DNA from: Bradyrhizobium sp. CSS354
GTDB lineage: Bacteria > Pseudomonadota > Alphaproteobacteria > Rhizobiales > Xanthobacteraceae
NCBI RefSeq assembly: GCF_029051725.1
Contig: NZ_JAACFU010000002.1
Location: forward strand, 186,001-250,000
Direction of reading: 5' to 3'
DNA length: 64,000 bases
Part shown: piece by piece, positions 36,879 to 45,842 of the stretch
Layout: each line of letters opens with the position of its first letter
Position numbering within the stretch: the first letter of the stretch is position 1
Translations under genes and position numbers: made by a program
The notes under the pieces: model-generated
Seen by the model: the letters and a program-made list of their open reading frames with translations, nothing else
What the model was told of the DNA's origin: nothing
The model's database searches: none

Positions 36879-37060
36879 GATTTAGCCTCTTCGGAAAGCG
36901 AGTGTTTGGTAATGAAGGTTGCGGCCGCTCGGAGATACGCGCGCGGAGGGCTCATCGTTCCAAGGTTCGGAACAAATAGCCAGACCCGGCGTTCGTTCAT
37001 ACCCAGCACGCTGCATTCGGCGGCGCCTTTCTTTCCATATTTCTTTTGAGCAATGGCCAT
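36875..37060 (-). CDS. Candidate 61-aa basic protein coupled to metallopeptidase
   Basis: Starts MAIAQKKYGKKGAAE and continues with RRVWLFVPNLGTMSPPRAYL. Its TGA overlaps the ATG of the metallopeptidase by the ATGA arrangement that marks translational coupling. No clear Shine-Dalgarno precedes the ATG at 37060; an internal ATG at 37000 is an alternative. A longer frame continues upstream but runs antisense to the sensor-kinase gene and is rejected. Family unknown. Confidence 0.45.
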   Translation of the reverse strand: MAIAQKKYGKKGAAECSVLGMNERRVWLFVPNLGTMSPPRAYLRAAATFITKHSLSEEAKS

Positions 37061-37093
37061 CACGCGTCGTCTGTGTGAATATCGGTCGGCCAC

Positions 37094-39571
37094 GTGCGCT
37101 CCCGCATCACAACGGCCATCGCCTTGAACGATCCTTCGCCCGAGACCATCGCCGCCGAAAGGCTGCGCCAGCACCTGGAAGATGTCGCGCGCGAGCGCGA
37201 CAGCGCCTATCGCGCGCTCCAGGAACGCGAAGCCGAGCTTGCGCGCATCCAGCGCATCGGCAAGGTCGGCGGTCTCGAAGTCGACTTCCGCGAAGGCTTC
37301 AAGAACCGCCGTTCGCCTGAATATCTGATGCTCCACGGCCTGCCGCCGGAAGCGGCCGACGAGTCGCACGAGGACTGGATCAATCGCATTCATCCCGACG
37401 ACCGCGACGCAACGGTGAAGCACTTCATCGATTCGCTGTCCGGCACCAGCGAGGACTACACCGCCGAATACCGCATCATCCGCCCCAGCGACGGCGAGAC
37501 CCGCTGGATCCGCGTCGTGGCCAAGATCGAGCGCGACGGTGGCGGCCGCGCCGTCCGCCTCGTCGGCGCCCATATCGACGTCACCGACCAGATGCTGGTG
37601 CGCGAGACCCTGCGCGAGAGCGAGGAGCGCTTCCGGCTGATCGCCGACAGCGCGCCGGTGCCGATCTGGGTCACCAAACTGGACCGCACACGATCCTTCG
37701 CCAATCAAGCCTATGTCGATTTCGTCGGCCTGCCCTACGACCAGGCCATCTCCTTCGACTGGCGCAAGGTGCTGCATCCGGACGATCTGCCGCATGTGCT
37801 GCAGCAGTCCGTCCAGGGTGAAGCATCGCTCAAACCGTTCGTGCTGGAAGCCCGCTACAAGAACGCCGCCGGCGAATGGCGCTGGCTGCGTTCGGAATCG
37901 CAGCCGCGCTGGGACCCGACCGGCAGGCATATCGGCTTCATCGGCGTTGCCCATGACATCACGGTGGCCAAGCAGGCCGAGATCGAGCTCCGGCAGCTCA
38001 ACGAGACGCTGGAAGAACGTATCGTCGAGCGCACTGCCGAGCTCGAATCCAACGAGGCGCGGCTGCGCGCGATCCTGGAGACCAGCAACCAGTACCAGGG
38101 CCTCGTCAATCTCAGGGGCGAGCTGCTTTACGCCAACACGACCGTGCTCGACGCCATCAAGGCGAGCCCTGCGGACGTGATCGGAAAGCCGTTATGGCAG
38201 ACGCCCTGGTTCAGCACGACAGACGGCATGAGCGCGCGGGTGCGCGAGGCCTTCGACACCGTGCTCAAGGGCGAAGCCGTGCGGCTGGAGATGCGGCTGC
38301 GCCTTCCCATCGGCGAGCGCGATTTCGAGTTCGGCATGCGCCCGGTGCTCGACCGCCACGGCAACATCACCGGCGCGGTACCCGAGGCGGTGGACATCAC
38401 CGAGCGCCGCCGCGGCGAGGAAGCGCTGCGGCAATCGCAGAAGATGGAGGCGATCGGCCAGCTCACCGGCGGCGTCGCGCACGATTTCAACAATCTGCTC
38501 ACCATCATCCGCTCGGCAACCGATTTCCTGCGCCGCCGCGAGCTGCCGGAGGAGCGCCGCCGCCGCTATGTCGATGCCATCTCCGACACCGTCGAGCGGG
38601 CCTCCAAGCTGACCGCCCAGCTGCTGGCGTTTGCACGCCGGCAGCCGCTGAAACCGCAGATCTTCAACGTCGGCAGCCAGGTCGAAGGCGTCGCGCAGCT
38701 GGTCCGGCCGCTGGTCGGTGGCCGCATCGAAATCGCGGTGGAGGTTCACGATGGCGACTGCTTCACGATCGCCGATGTCGCGCAATTCGAGACCGCGCTG
38801 ATCAACCTCGCCGTCAACGCCCGCGACGCCATGGACGGCGAAGGCCGCCTCACGATAGCCGTCCGGAAAGTTCAGGGCATCCCTAACCTGCGGGCGCAGT
38901 CGGCGCGCGGCGGCGACTATGTCGCGATCTCGGTCGCCGACACCGGCAGCGGTATCGCGCCCGACAACATCGAGGCCATCTTCGAGCCGTTCTTCACCAC
39001 CAAGGAGGTCGGCAAGGGTACCGGCCTCGGGCTGAGCCAGGCCTTCGGCTTCGCAAAGCAGTCCGAGGGCGACATCGCCGTGACGAGCACGCATGGTGAA
39101 GGCGCGACTTTCACCATTTATCTGCCGCGGGCGCATAGCCCCGCGACGGATCAGGAAGCCGCGGCGCTGACCTATGAGGCCGCCGCCACCGGGCGCGGCT
39201 ATCGCGTGCTCGTGGTGGAAGACGACGACGAGGTCGGCCGCTTCTCCACTGAGCTGCTGGAAGACCTCGGCTATGTCGTCCGCCGCGTCGCCAACGCCAA
39301 TGCGGCGCTCGCCATCCTCGGCGAGAACGAGTTCGCCGTCGACCTCGTCTTCTCCGACGTCATCATGCCCGGCATGAACGGCGTCGAGCTCGCCGGCATC
39401 ATCCGCGAACGCTATCCGGGCCTGCCCGTCGTGCTCACCTCTGGTTACAGCAACGTCCTCGCCGAGAACGCCGATCGCGGTTTCGAACTGATCCAGAAGC
39501 CGTATTCGGTGGAATTGCTCTCGCGCATCTTGCGCAAGGCGATCACGGCAAAGCCGTCGATCACGCGGTGA
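37094..39571 (+). CDS. Hybrid sensor kinase with three PAS domains and REC
   Basis: 825 aa, GTG start at 37094. A short coiled coil (20-52) is followed by PAS (about 55-165, PAC end), PAS (about 172-290), a second coiled coil (295-325), a third PAS (about 325-437), HisKA with H463 ([11 protein letters not shown]), HATPase ([27 protein letters not shown]) and a receiver with D755 (FSDVIMPG) and late QKPY. No membrane segment. It is a close architectural relative of the kinase at 30738..32258. Signal unknown. Confidence 0.9.
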   Translation: MRSRITTAIALNDPSPETIAAERLRQHLEDVARERDSAYRALQEREAELARIQRIGKVGGLEVDFREGFKNRRSPEYLMLHGLPPEAADESHEDWINRIHPDDRDATVKHFIDSLSGTSEDYTAEYRIIRPSDGETRWIRVVAKIERDGGGRAVRLVGAHIDVTDQMLVRETLRESEERFRLIADSAPVPIWVTKLDRTRSFANQAYVDFVGLPYDQAISFDWRKVLHPDDLPHVLQQSVQGEASLKPFVLEARYKNAAGEWRWLRSESQPRWDPTGRHIGFIGVAHDITVAKQAEIELRQLNETLEERIVERTAELESNEARLRAILETSNQYQGLVNLRGELLYANTTVLDAIKASPADVIGKPLWQTPWFSTTDGMSARVREAFDTVLKGEAVRLEMRLRLPIGERDFEFGMRPVLDRHGNITGAVPEAVDITERRRGEEALRQSQKMEAIGQLTGGVAHDFNNLLTIIRSATDFLRRRELPEERRRRYVDAISDTVERASKLTAQLLAFARRQPLKPQIFNVGSQVEGVAQLVRPLVGGRIEIAVEVHDGDCFTIADVAQFETALINLAVNARDAMDGEGRLTIAVRKVQGIPNLRAQSARGGDYVAISVADTGSGIAPDNIEAIFEPFFTTKEVGKGTGLGLSQAFGFAKQSEGDIAVTSTHGEGATFTIYLPRAHSPATDQEAAALTYEAAATGRGYRVLVVEDDDEVGRFSTELLEDLGYVVRRVANANAALAILGENEFAVDLVFSDVIMPGMNGVELAGIIRERYPGLPVVLTSGYSNVLAENADRGFELIQKPYSVELLSRILRKAITAKPSITR

Positions 39572-39602
39572 GTGTTGTGATTGCACGAAGCTGACAAAAA
39601 CT

Positions 39603-39690
39603 CCGTCATTGCGAGCGCAGCGAAGCAATCCAGAATCTTCCCGCAGGAACAGTCTGGATTGCTTCGTCGCTGCGCTCCTCGCAATGACGG
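39603..39690. repeat. REP-type inverted repeat (cgtcattgcgagcg family)
   Basis: The left arm ccgtcattgcgagcgcagcg and following bases (39603..39634) pair with a right arm (39653..39690) that ends ctcgcaatgacgg; about 30 paired bases with a small insertion in the right arm. It could also terminate the kinase transcript. Confidence 0.85.
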
Positions 39691-39854
39691 CGCGTGCCGT
39701 TCCAACCTAACATACTTTTGAACAAAATTGAGGACTGAAGCTCAGGCCGAGACGCGGCAAATCACAGGTGGCGGTCCGCGGCCCGCAGGGGAAGACAGCG
39801 CCGGCGGCTTCCGCTATCGCTGCCGAATGAGCCTTCCCACTTCGAGGACCGAAC

Positions 39855-41105
39855 GTGCCGTCTGACGCCATCCTGGCCTGGAGCATCATCGTCGCTGCGA
39901 CCGCAGGCGTCATCATCCGGCCCTTTCGCCTGCCGGAGGCGATTTGGGCCGCCATCGGCGCCAGTGCGCTCGTGCTGTTCGGCTTGCTGCCGTGGCGGGA
40001 TGCGTTGACAGGCATCGGGAAGGGTGTCGATGTCTATCTCTTCCTGATCGGCATGATGCTGATCGCCGAGCTGGCGCGGCTCGAAGGCCTGTTCGACTAC
40101 CTCGCAGCGCTCGCCGTGGAATATGCAGGCGGCTCGCCGCAGCGGCTGTTCCTGCTGATCTACATCGTCGGCACGCTCGTCACCGTCCTGCTCTCGAACG
40201 ACGCCACCGCGATCGTGCTGACGCCCGCCGTCTATGCCGCGACGCGCGCAGCCGGCGCCAAGCCGCTGCCTTATCTCTTCGTCTGCGCCTTCATCGCCAA
40301 TGCCGCAAGCTTCGTGCTGCCGATCTCCAACCCGGCCAATCTGGTCGTGTTCGGGGCGCACATGCCTGAGCTCACCGAATGGCTGCGCCTGTTCGCCCTG
40401 CCCTCGGCGGCCTCGATCCTGCTGACCTATGTCGTGCTGCGCCTGACCCAGCACCGCGCCCTGAAGGAAGAAACCATCGCGCGCAGCGTGCCGCATCCGA
40501 AGCTCGGCCGCGGTGGCAAGCTGACCGCCATCGGCATCGTGGCGATCGGAATCGTGCTGGTCACGGCCTCCGCGCTGGACAAGCAATTGGGCCTGCCGAC
40601 CTTCGTCTGCGGCGTGGTGACAGCGGCAATCGTGCTGCTGCTCAGCCGGCAATCGCCGCTCCCCGTGCTGCGCGGCGTCTCCTGGAGCGTGCTGCCGCTG
40701 GTCGGCGGGCTGTTCGTGATGGTGGAAGCGCTGATCAAGACCGGCGTGATCGGACGGCTCAGCGCGCTGCTGCATGAAGCCGTCGGGCAATCCGTGACGA
40801 AGGCGGCCTGGAGCGTCGGCATCGCCACCGCGATCGCCGACAACATCGCCAACAATCTTCCCATCGGCCTCGTTGCTGGCTCGGTCGCCGCCAGCGATCA
40901 TTTGCCCGCGCCGGTCGTGAGCGCCATCCTGATCGGCGTCGATCTCGGGCCCAACCTGTCGGTGACCGGTTCGCTCGCCACGATCCTGTGGCTGGTGGCG
41001 TTGCGGCGGGAGAAGATCGAAGTCGGCGCCTGGCCGTTCCTGAAGCTCGGACTGCTGGTGACGCCGCCCGCCTTGATCGCAGCGCTTGCGGCCGCGATCC
41101 GTTAG
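39855..41105 (+). CDS. ArsB/anion-permease family transporter
   Basis: 416 aa with about 11 membrane helices, GTG start. Family features: LLSNDATAIVLTP in the first half and VDLGPNLSVTGSLATILWL in the second, the paired loops of the ArsB/SLC13-like superfamily. Arsenite efflux is the commonest role, but no arsR, arsC or arsH is adjacent, so the substrate is open. Confidence 0.82.
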   Translation: MPSDAILAWSIIVAATAGVIIRPFRLPEAIWAAIGASALVLFGLLPWRDALTGIGKGVDVYLFLIGMMLIAELARLEGLFDYLAALAVEYAGGSPQRLFLLIYIVGTLVTVLLSNDATAIVLTPAVYAATRAAGAKPLPYLFVCAFIANAASFVLPISNPANLVVFGAHMPELTEWLRLFALPSAASILLTYVVLRLTQHRALKEETIARSVPHPKLGRGGKLTAIGIVAIGIVLVTASALDKQLGLPTFVCGVVTAAIVLLLSRQSPLPVLRGVSWSVLPLVGGLFVMVEALIKTGVIGRLSALLHEAVGQSVTKAAWSVGIATAIADNIANNLPIGLVAGSVAASDHLPAPVVSAILIGVDLGPNLSVTGSLATILWLVALRREKIEVGAWPFLKLGLLVTPPALIAALAAAIR

Positions 41106-41215
41106 CGCGGCCGATTACGTTCAGTTGTTTGCGGTGCATCAATGCCGACGGTCTGACCGCGGCTACAGTTCTCTTGTCGCGTGATTGAGACATGCCGCGA
41201 CAAGGAAGGTTCATC

Positions 41216-41452
41216 ATGCAGATTCAATCGAAGGCGCTACCGCAGAGCTTTTCCCTGCGTCGCGAAATCCAGAGCTACATCGCGCCCGCTGGCGGCCGGG
41301 GCGAGACGTCCCATCCCCTGCTCGTCTTCTCGGTCGTGGCGCTGCTGACTCTGTTCGCCATCGTGGAAATCGACCTGCACTCCGCCCAGCTTCAGGCCAT
41401 CGGCCTGCTCAGCCATGGGATCGGGATCGATCCCGTCTTCCTGAGCCCGTAG
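41216..41452 (+). CDS. Small single-helix membrane protein
   Basis: 78 aa. The ATG at 41216 has aaggaagg upstream. Polar N-terminus, one membrane helix (LLVFSVVALLTLFAIVEI near 35-52), and a short periplasmic tail. Function unknown. It follows the ArsB-like gene by 110 bases. Confidence 0.65.
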   Translation: MQIQSKALPQSFSLRREIQSYIAPAGGRGETSHPLLVFSVVALLTLFAIVEIDLHSAQLQAIGLLSHGIGIDPVFLSP

Positions 41453-41462
41453 CAGGACAAAG

Positions 41463-41493
41463 CCCGATCGCGGCCGTCGCGGCCGCGACCGGG
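41463..41493. terminator. Hairpin between convergent genes
   Basis: cccgatcgcggcc (41463..41475) and ggccgcgaccggg (41481..41493) pair at 12 of 13 positions around a 5-base loop. It sits between the small membrane protein and the MFS transporter, whose stops converge. Confidence 0.6.
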
Positions 41494-41503
41494 TCACGCA
41501 TCG

Positions 41504-42868
41504 TCAATCGTTCTCGTAGCCGTAGACTTCCGGCAGGATGAAGATTGCGGCAAGCAATCCGATCAGCGGGAAGATCGCGACCATCAGCGTGGCGTTCGCC
41601 TGCCCGATCGCAGCGAACACCGTCGGGAACAGGAAGATCGCGAGGAACGACGGCAGCTTCACGAACATGTAGGCGAAGCCGCTGGCGGTGCCGCGATATT
41701 TCGGCTTGGCGACCATGGTCGGGATCGTCATGCAGTTCGACGCATCCCAATAATGGCCCCACAGCATCGCGGCAGCCGCGAACGGCAGCAGGATCTTGTT
41801 GTCGGTGTAGAGAGCGAAGGCCGCGACCAGCAGCGAGGCCAGCACGATCGAGAAGCCCGCGATCGAGATGCCGCGATGGCCGATCTTCGGCGTCAGCAGC
41901 GGACCGACCCAGCCCGACAAGGCGGCGAAGGAGAACAGCGCCATCGTCACCAGATTTATGCCGAGCACGCTCGACACGCCGACCATCACAAAGAGCACCG
42001 GCAGGTAGAACGCGAAGGTCGAGAACTCGCTGGCCTGCGCGAAGCAGGCGATCCAGCCGTAGATCGTGGCGCGCCAGCGGATCGGATCCTTCTTGAGGTC
42101 GGCGAGGAACGCGCGGGTGGAGACCTTCGGCACTTCGACGTCATGGTCCGGCAGCATGGCGAGATCGTCGTTGAACATCTCGCGCGCGACCTGCTTGGCC
42201 TCGCGGTAGCGTCCCTTCTGCACCAGCCACACCGCCGTCTCAGGCACGTCGTGGCGCATCACCAGGATGATCAGCGCCGGCAGCGCGCCGAGGCCGAGCG
42301 TCACCCGCCACAGCATCTCGTGCTGCATGTCGATCAGCAGGAAGATCACGATGACGCCGATGGTGAGGACCTCACCGACCGCGAACATGAACTGCCAGCG
42401 GTTGCCCATGACCTCGCGCTCGCCCTTGGCCATGGATTCCATGATGTAGGTGTAGCCGGTCGAGATGTCCGAACCGAGCGGTATGCCGAGCAGGAAGCGG
42501 ATCACGACGAGCCAGCCGACGCTGGGCACGAAGGCCTGCGCCAGTGCCAGCACGATGAACAGCACCATCGTCACCAGAAACATGACGCGACGGCCGATCT
42601 TGTCGGAAAGCCAGCCGCCGAGCAGTGCGCCGATCATGGCGCCACCTTGCGTACCGGCCGCGGCCAGGCCCAGCATCAGCGGATCGGGATTGAACTGCTC
42701 CTTGATGAAGATCAGCACGAAGGCGATCGAATAGAGATCCCAGGCTTCGACCAGGATCGAGGCCATCATCAGCCAGCCGACCTTGTTGCCCTTGGGACTG
42801 TAGTTCGTGATGAGGTAGCGGACCGCGGCTTCGCTCGCGGTCGGTTGTGGCATCGCCATCGTCGACAT
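41504..42868 (-). CDS. MFS transporter, sugar-acid/metabolite:H+ symporter type
   Basis: 454 aa with 12 predicted helices. MFS signature GGWLSDKIGRR in the loop after helix 2, and a GTASGFAYMFVKLP segment near helix 10-11. The motif PETAVWLVQKGRYREAKQ in the central loop matches the sugar porter/metabolite-H+ symporter group. agagga precedes the ATG at 42868. It starts 23 bases after the GntR regulator stop, so the two are co-transcribed; with the divergent catabolic genes it probably imports a sugar acid. Confidence 0.87.
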   Translation of the reverse strand: MSTMAMPQPTASEAAVRYLITNYSPKGNKVGWLMMASILVEAWDLYSIAFVLIFIKEQFNPDPLMLGLAAAGTQGGAMIGALLGGWLSDKIGRRVMFLVTMVLFIVLALAQAFVPSVGWLVVIRFLLGIPLGSDISTGYTYIMESMAKGEREVMGNRWQFMFAVGEVLTIGVIVIFLLIDMQHEMLWRVTLGLGALPALIILVMRHDVPETAVWLVQKGRYREAKQVAREMFNDDLAMLPDHDVEVPKVSTRAFLADLKKDPIRWRATIYGWIACFAQASEFSTFAFYLPVLFVMVGVSSVLGINLVTMALFSFAALSGWVGPLLTPKIGHRGISIAGFSIVLASLLVAAFALYTDNKILLPFAAAAMLWGHYWDASNCMTIPTMVAKPKYRGTASGFAYMFVKLPSFLAIFLFPTVFAAIGQANATLMVAIFPLIGLLAAIFILPEVYGYEND

Positions 42869-42891
42869 CTTTGGTCCTCTCTTAAACTCTC

Positions 42892-43656
42892 TTACGTGCC
42901 AAGTAGCGGCTCGATGCTGCAATCGAGCAGGCGCGGGTCGATCCCGACCTCCATGCCGGTGAACATCTCGCCCATGTAGTCGATCAGTGCATCGCTCGCC
43001 TTCACCGCGTCCTCGACACGACGATTGGCAACCGCATTAAGAATAGCCAGATGATGATCGATTGTTCCTGACAGCTCGGCCTGTCCCGGCATGAAACGGT
43101 GGTGGATGTAGCCGATACGCCGGTACAGCGTGTGCAACGGCCGCAGCGTGTGCACCAGAAACGGTTCGCCTGCCGCCTCCAGCACCAGCGCGTCGATGCG
43201 GCGGTCGATATGATTGAACTCGTCGAGGGTCAGATTGGCGCGGCGCTCGCGCAGAAGGCGCTCAATATGCAGCGCCTGATTGCGGTGCGAGAGACTGGCG
43301 CGATCGGCCGCGAGCCGGATCACGAAGCGCTCCATGTCGCGGCGCAAGGCCAGCAGCATGCGCTCGCGTGCCAGATCGATCGGCGCAATGCGCAGACCGT
43401 GGCGCGGACGGATGATGATCAATGTATCGGCGGAGAGACGATTGACGGCGTGATGAACCGGCGTGCGGCCGAAGCCGGTAATGTGCTGCAATTCCAGCAT
43501 CGTCATGAACTGGCCGGGCTTGAGCTCGCAATGGACGAGCAGCTCTTCGATCCTCTGATAGGCGAGCTCGAAAAAGTTGAGACGGTTGCGCCGGGAGGGC
43601 TTGCCCTCGGCGTCGTCGTTCCTCACCACTTCGAGCGCGCGCTTGCGTGTTGCCAT
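42892..43656 (-). CDS. GntR-family transcriptional regulator
   Basis: 254 aa. N-terminal winged helix-turn-helix (LQHITGFGRTPVHHAVNRLS near 55-75) and a C-terminal helical FCD-type effector domain with scattered His residues (RPLHTLY, DHHLAIL) likely to bind a metal. Divergent from the sugar-acid cluster, with the MFS gene in its own operon. A palindrome at 43726..43741 is its probable operator. Confidence 0.88.
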   Translation of the reverse strand: MATRKRALEVVRNDDAEGKPSRRNRLNFFELAYQRIEELLVHCELKPGQFMTMLELQHITGFGRTPVHHAVNRLSADTLIIIRPRHGLRIAPIDLARERMLLALRRDMERFVIRLAADRASLSHRNQALHIERLLRERRANLTLDEFNHIDRRIDALVLEAAGEPFLVHTLRPLHTLYRRIGYIHHRFMPGQAELSGTIDHHLAILNAVANRRVEDAVKASDALIDYMGEMFTGMEVGIDPRLLDCSIEPLLGT

Positions 43657-43725
43657 GTCGTCTCTCCCCTCAGCCCGCGCCGTCGTTGCAGGGCGGCGCC
43701 TTGTTGGTGATATCCCTAAAACATG

Positions 43726-43741
43726 TTGTGATATATTACAA
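43726..43741. promoter_or_regulatory. Probable GntR operator
   Basis: ttgtgatatattacaa, a 16-base near-palindrome with one mismatched pair, in the 180-base gap between the GntR gene and the enolase-superfamily gene. AT-rich in a GC-rich genome. Confidence 0.55.
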
Positions 43742-43836
43742 GCGAGCGTAAGACTCGGCATGCGCCCGCACCATGTTGCGGTGCGGAATGACAACAAGAC
43801 GGCGCTGCGCGCGCCTGCGATGGGAGGAGTATTGCC

Positions 43837-45036
43837 GTGAAGATCACGTCGATCGAGACGCTGCGCACCGAAGAATTCTCCAACGTCATCTGGGTGCGCG
43901 TCCACACCGACACGGGCATGATTGGTCTTGGCGAAACCTTCTACGGCGCCGGCGCCGTCGAGGCGCAGATCCACGATACCTTTGCCGGCCGCCTGCTCGG
44001 CCGCAATCCGCTGCACATCGAGGCGATCCACCGCGACATGCTGAATCTGCCGATGGCGCAGTCCTCCACCGGCGTCGAATATCGCGCGGCTTCGGCAATC
44101 GACATCGCGCTATGGGACCTGTTCGGCAAGGTCTGCAATCAGCCGGTGCACCAGATGCTCGGCGGCCTCTGCCGCGACAAGCAGCGCATCTACAACACCT
44201 GCGCCGGCACCCAATATGTCCGCTCGACCAATATCAGCCCGGTCGCGAACTGGAATCTTGGCGCTGCCAAGGGTCCCTATGAGGATCTCGATGGCTTCAT
44301 GCACCACGCCGATGCGCTTGCCGAAAGTCTGCTGGAGAGCGGCATCTCGGCGATGAAGATCTGGCCGTTCGATCCGGCGGCGCAGGAGAACAAGGGCCTG
44401 TACATCACCGCCGCCCAGATGAAGCACGCGATCGAGCCGTTTGAAAAAATCCGCAAAGCCGTCGGCGACAAGATGGAGATCATGGTCGAGCTTCATTCGC
44501 TCTGGAACCTGCCGACCGCAAAACAGATCGCGCGCGCGCTCGAGCCCTACAAGCCGACCTGGTACGAAGACCCGATCCGGATGAACTCGCCGCAGGCGCT
44601 GGCCGAATACGCCCGCTGCACCGACGTCTGGGTCTGCGCCAGCGAGACGCTGGGCTCGCGATTCCCCTACAAGGACATGCTCGACCGCGACGCCATGCAT
44701 GTAGTGATGGCGGACCTGTGCTGGACCGGCGGCCTCACCGAGGGCCGCAAGATCGCGGCGATGGCCGAGACCTATCACCGGCCCTTCGCACCGCACGACT
44801 GCATCGGCCCGATCGGCTTCATCGCCGCCATCCACATGTCGTTCAGCCAGCCCAACACGCTGATCCAGGAATCGGTGCGCGCCTTCTACAAGGGCTGGTA
44901 CAATGAGCTCGTGACCACCATGCCCACGATCAAGGACGGTTTTGTCTATCCGATGGAGGGCCCCGGCCTCGGCGTCGACCTTCTGCCCGCCGTATTCGAC
45001 CGCTCCGATCTGACCGTGCGCCGTTCCAACTCTTAA
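43837..45036 (+). CDS. Mandelate racemase/muconate lactonizing (enolase) superfamily, sugar-acid dehydratase-like
   Basis: 399 aa, GTG start with gggagga upstream. Capping domain 1-120, then the barrel. Metal ligands are expected in VELHSLW, WYEDPI and ASETLGS; a His-Asp dyad is offered by APHDCIGP (end of strand 7) and MADLCW (strand 6); AMKIWPF holds the strand-2 Lys. This is the mandelate racemase subgroup layout, where many members dehydrate sugar acids. The exact acid is unknown. First gene of an operon with SDR and MDR oxidoreductases. Confidence 0.87.
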   Translation: MKITSIETLRTEEFSNVIWVRVHTDTGMIGLGETFYGAGAVEAQIHDTFAGRLLGRNPLHIEAIHRDMLNLPMAQSSTGVEYRAASAIDIALWDLFGKVCNQPVHQMLGGLCRDKQRIYNTCAGTQYVRSTNISPVANWNLGAAKGPYEDLDGFMHHADALAESLLESGISAMKIWPFDPAAQENKGLYITAAQMKHAIEPFEKIRKAVGDKMEIMVELHSLWNLPTAKQIARALEPYKPTWYEDPIRMNSPQALAEYARCTDVWVCASETLGSRFPYKDMLDRDAMHVVMADLCWTGGLTEGRKIAAMAETYHRPFAPHDCIGPIGFIAAIHMSFSQPNTLIQESVRAFYKGWYNELVTTMPTIKDGFVYPMEGPGLGVDLLPAVFDRSDLTVRRSNS

Positions 45037-45049
45037 GGATATTTTTGAG

Positions 45050-45817
45050 ATGAGCACCGCCCTCTTCGACCTTTCCGGCCGCACCGCGCTCGTGACCGGC
45101 TCCTCCCGCGGCCTCGGCCGCGCCATTGCCGAGGGCATGGCCAAGGCTGGCGCCAAGCTGATCATCAACGGCGTCGATCCCAAGCGTGTCGAGCAGGCCG
45201 TCGCCGAGTTTCGCGCCGCCGGCCACCAGGCCGAGGGCGCCGCGTTCAACGTTACCGACGAGCCTGCAATCGTCGCCGCCTTCAACCACTTCGACAACAA
45301 GGGCATCGCGGTCGACATCCTCGTCAACAATGCCGGCATCCAGCACCGCAAGCCGCTGGTGGAGTTCACCACCGAGGAGTGGCGCAAGGTGATCGAGACC
45401 AACCTCACCAGCGCCTTCGTGATCGGCCGCGAGGCGGCCAAGCGCATGATCCCGCGCAAGCACGGCAAGATCATCAACATCGGCTCACTCGGCAGCGAGC
45501 TCGCGCGTCCCACAATTGCGCCCTACACCGCCGCCAAGGGCGGCATCAAGAACCTGACCCGCTCGATGGCGGTGGAATGGGCCCAGCACGGCATCCAGGC
45601 CAACGCGATCGGCCCCGGCTACATGCTGACCGACATGAACGAGGCGCTGGTCAACAACACCGACTTCAACAACTGGCTGATGGGCCGCGTCCCCTCCAAG
45701 CGCTGGGGCCGACCGGACGAGCTGGTGGGCGCTGCGATCTTCCTGGCGTCGGATGCCTCGACCTATGTCAACGGCCAGATCATCTATGTCGATGGCGGCA
45801 TGATCGCCGCGATGTGA
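45050..45817 (+). CDS. SDR, gluconate 5-dehydrogenase-like
   Basis: 255 aa. TGSSRGLG at 16-23, NNAG, catalytic Ser (NIGSLGS), YTAAK, and the C-terminal YVNGQIIYVDGG. The opening FDLSGRTALVTGSSRGLG and PGYMLTDMN match gluconate 5-dehydrogenases (5-keto-gluconate reductases). It follows the dehydratase by 13 bases and precedes an idonate-5-dehydrogenase-like gene by 25. Confidence 0.85.
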   Translation: MSTALFDLSGRTALVTGSSRGLGRAIAEGMAKAGAKLIINGVDPKRVEQAVAEFRAAGHQAEGAAFNVTDEPAIVAAFNHFDNKGIAVDILVNNAGIQHRKPLVEFTTEEWRKVIETNLTSAFVIGREAAKRMIPRKHGKIINIGSLGSELARPTIAPYTAAKGGIKNLTRSMAVEWAQHGIQANAIGPGYMLTDMNEALVNNTDFNNWLMGRVPSKRWGRPDELVGAAIFLASDASTYVNGQIIYVDGGMIAAM

Positions 45818-45842
45818 GCCGCGAACCCTGAGGGAGCCAAGC

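Noticed and set aside
37061-37954. N-terminal part of a long minus-strand ORF ending at 36875
   Set aside because: Antisense to the sensor kinase; only its last 61 codons, in the gap, are kept as a candidate gene.
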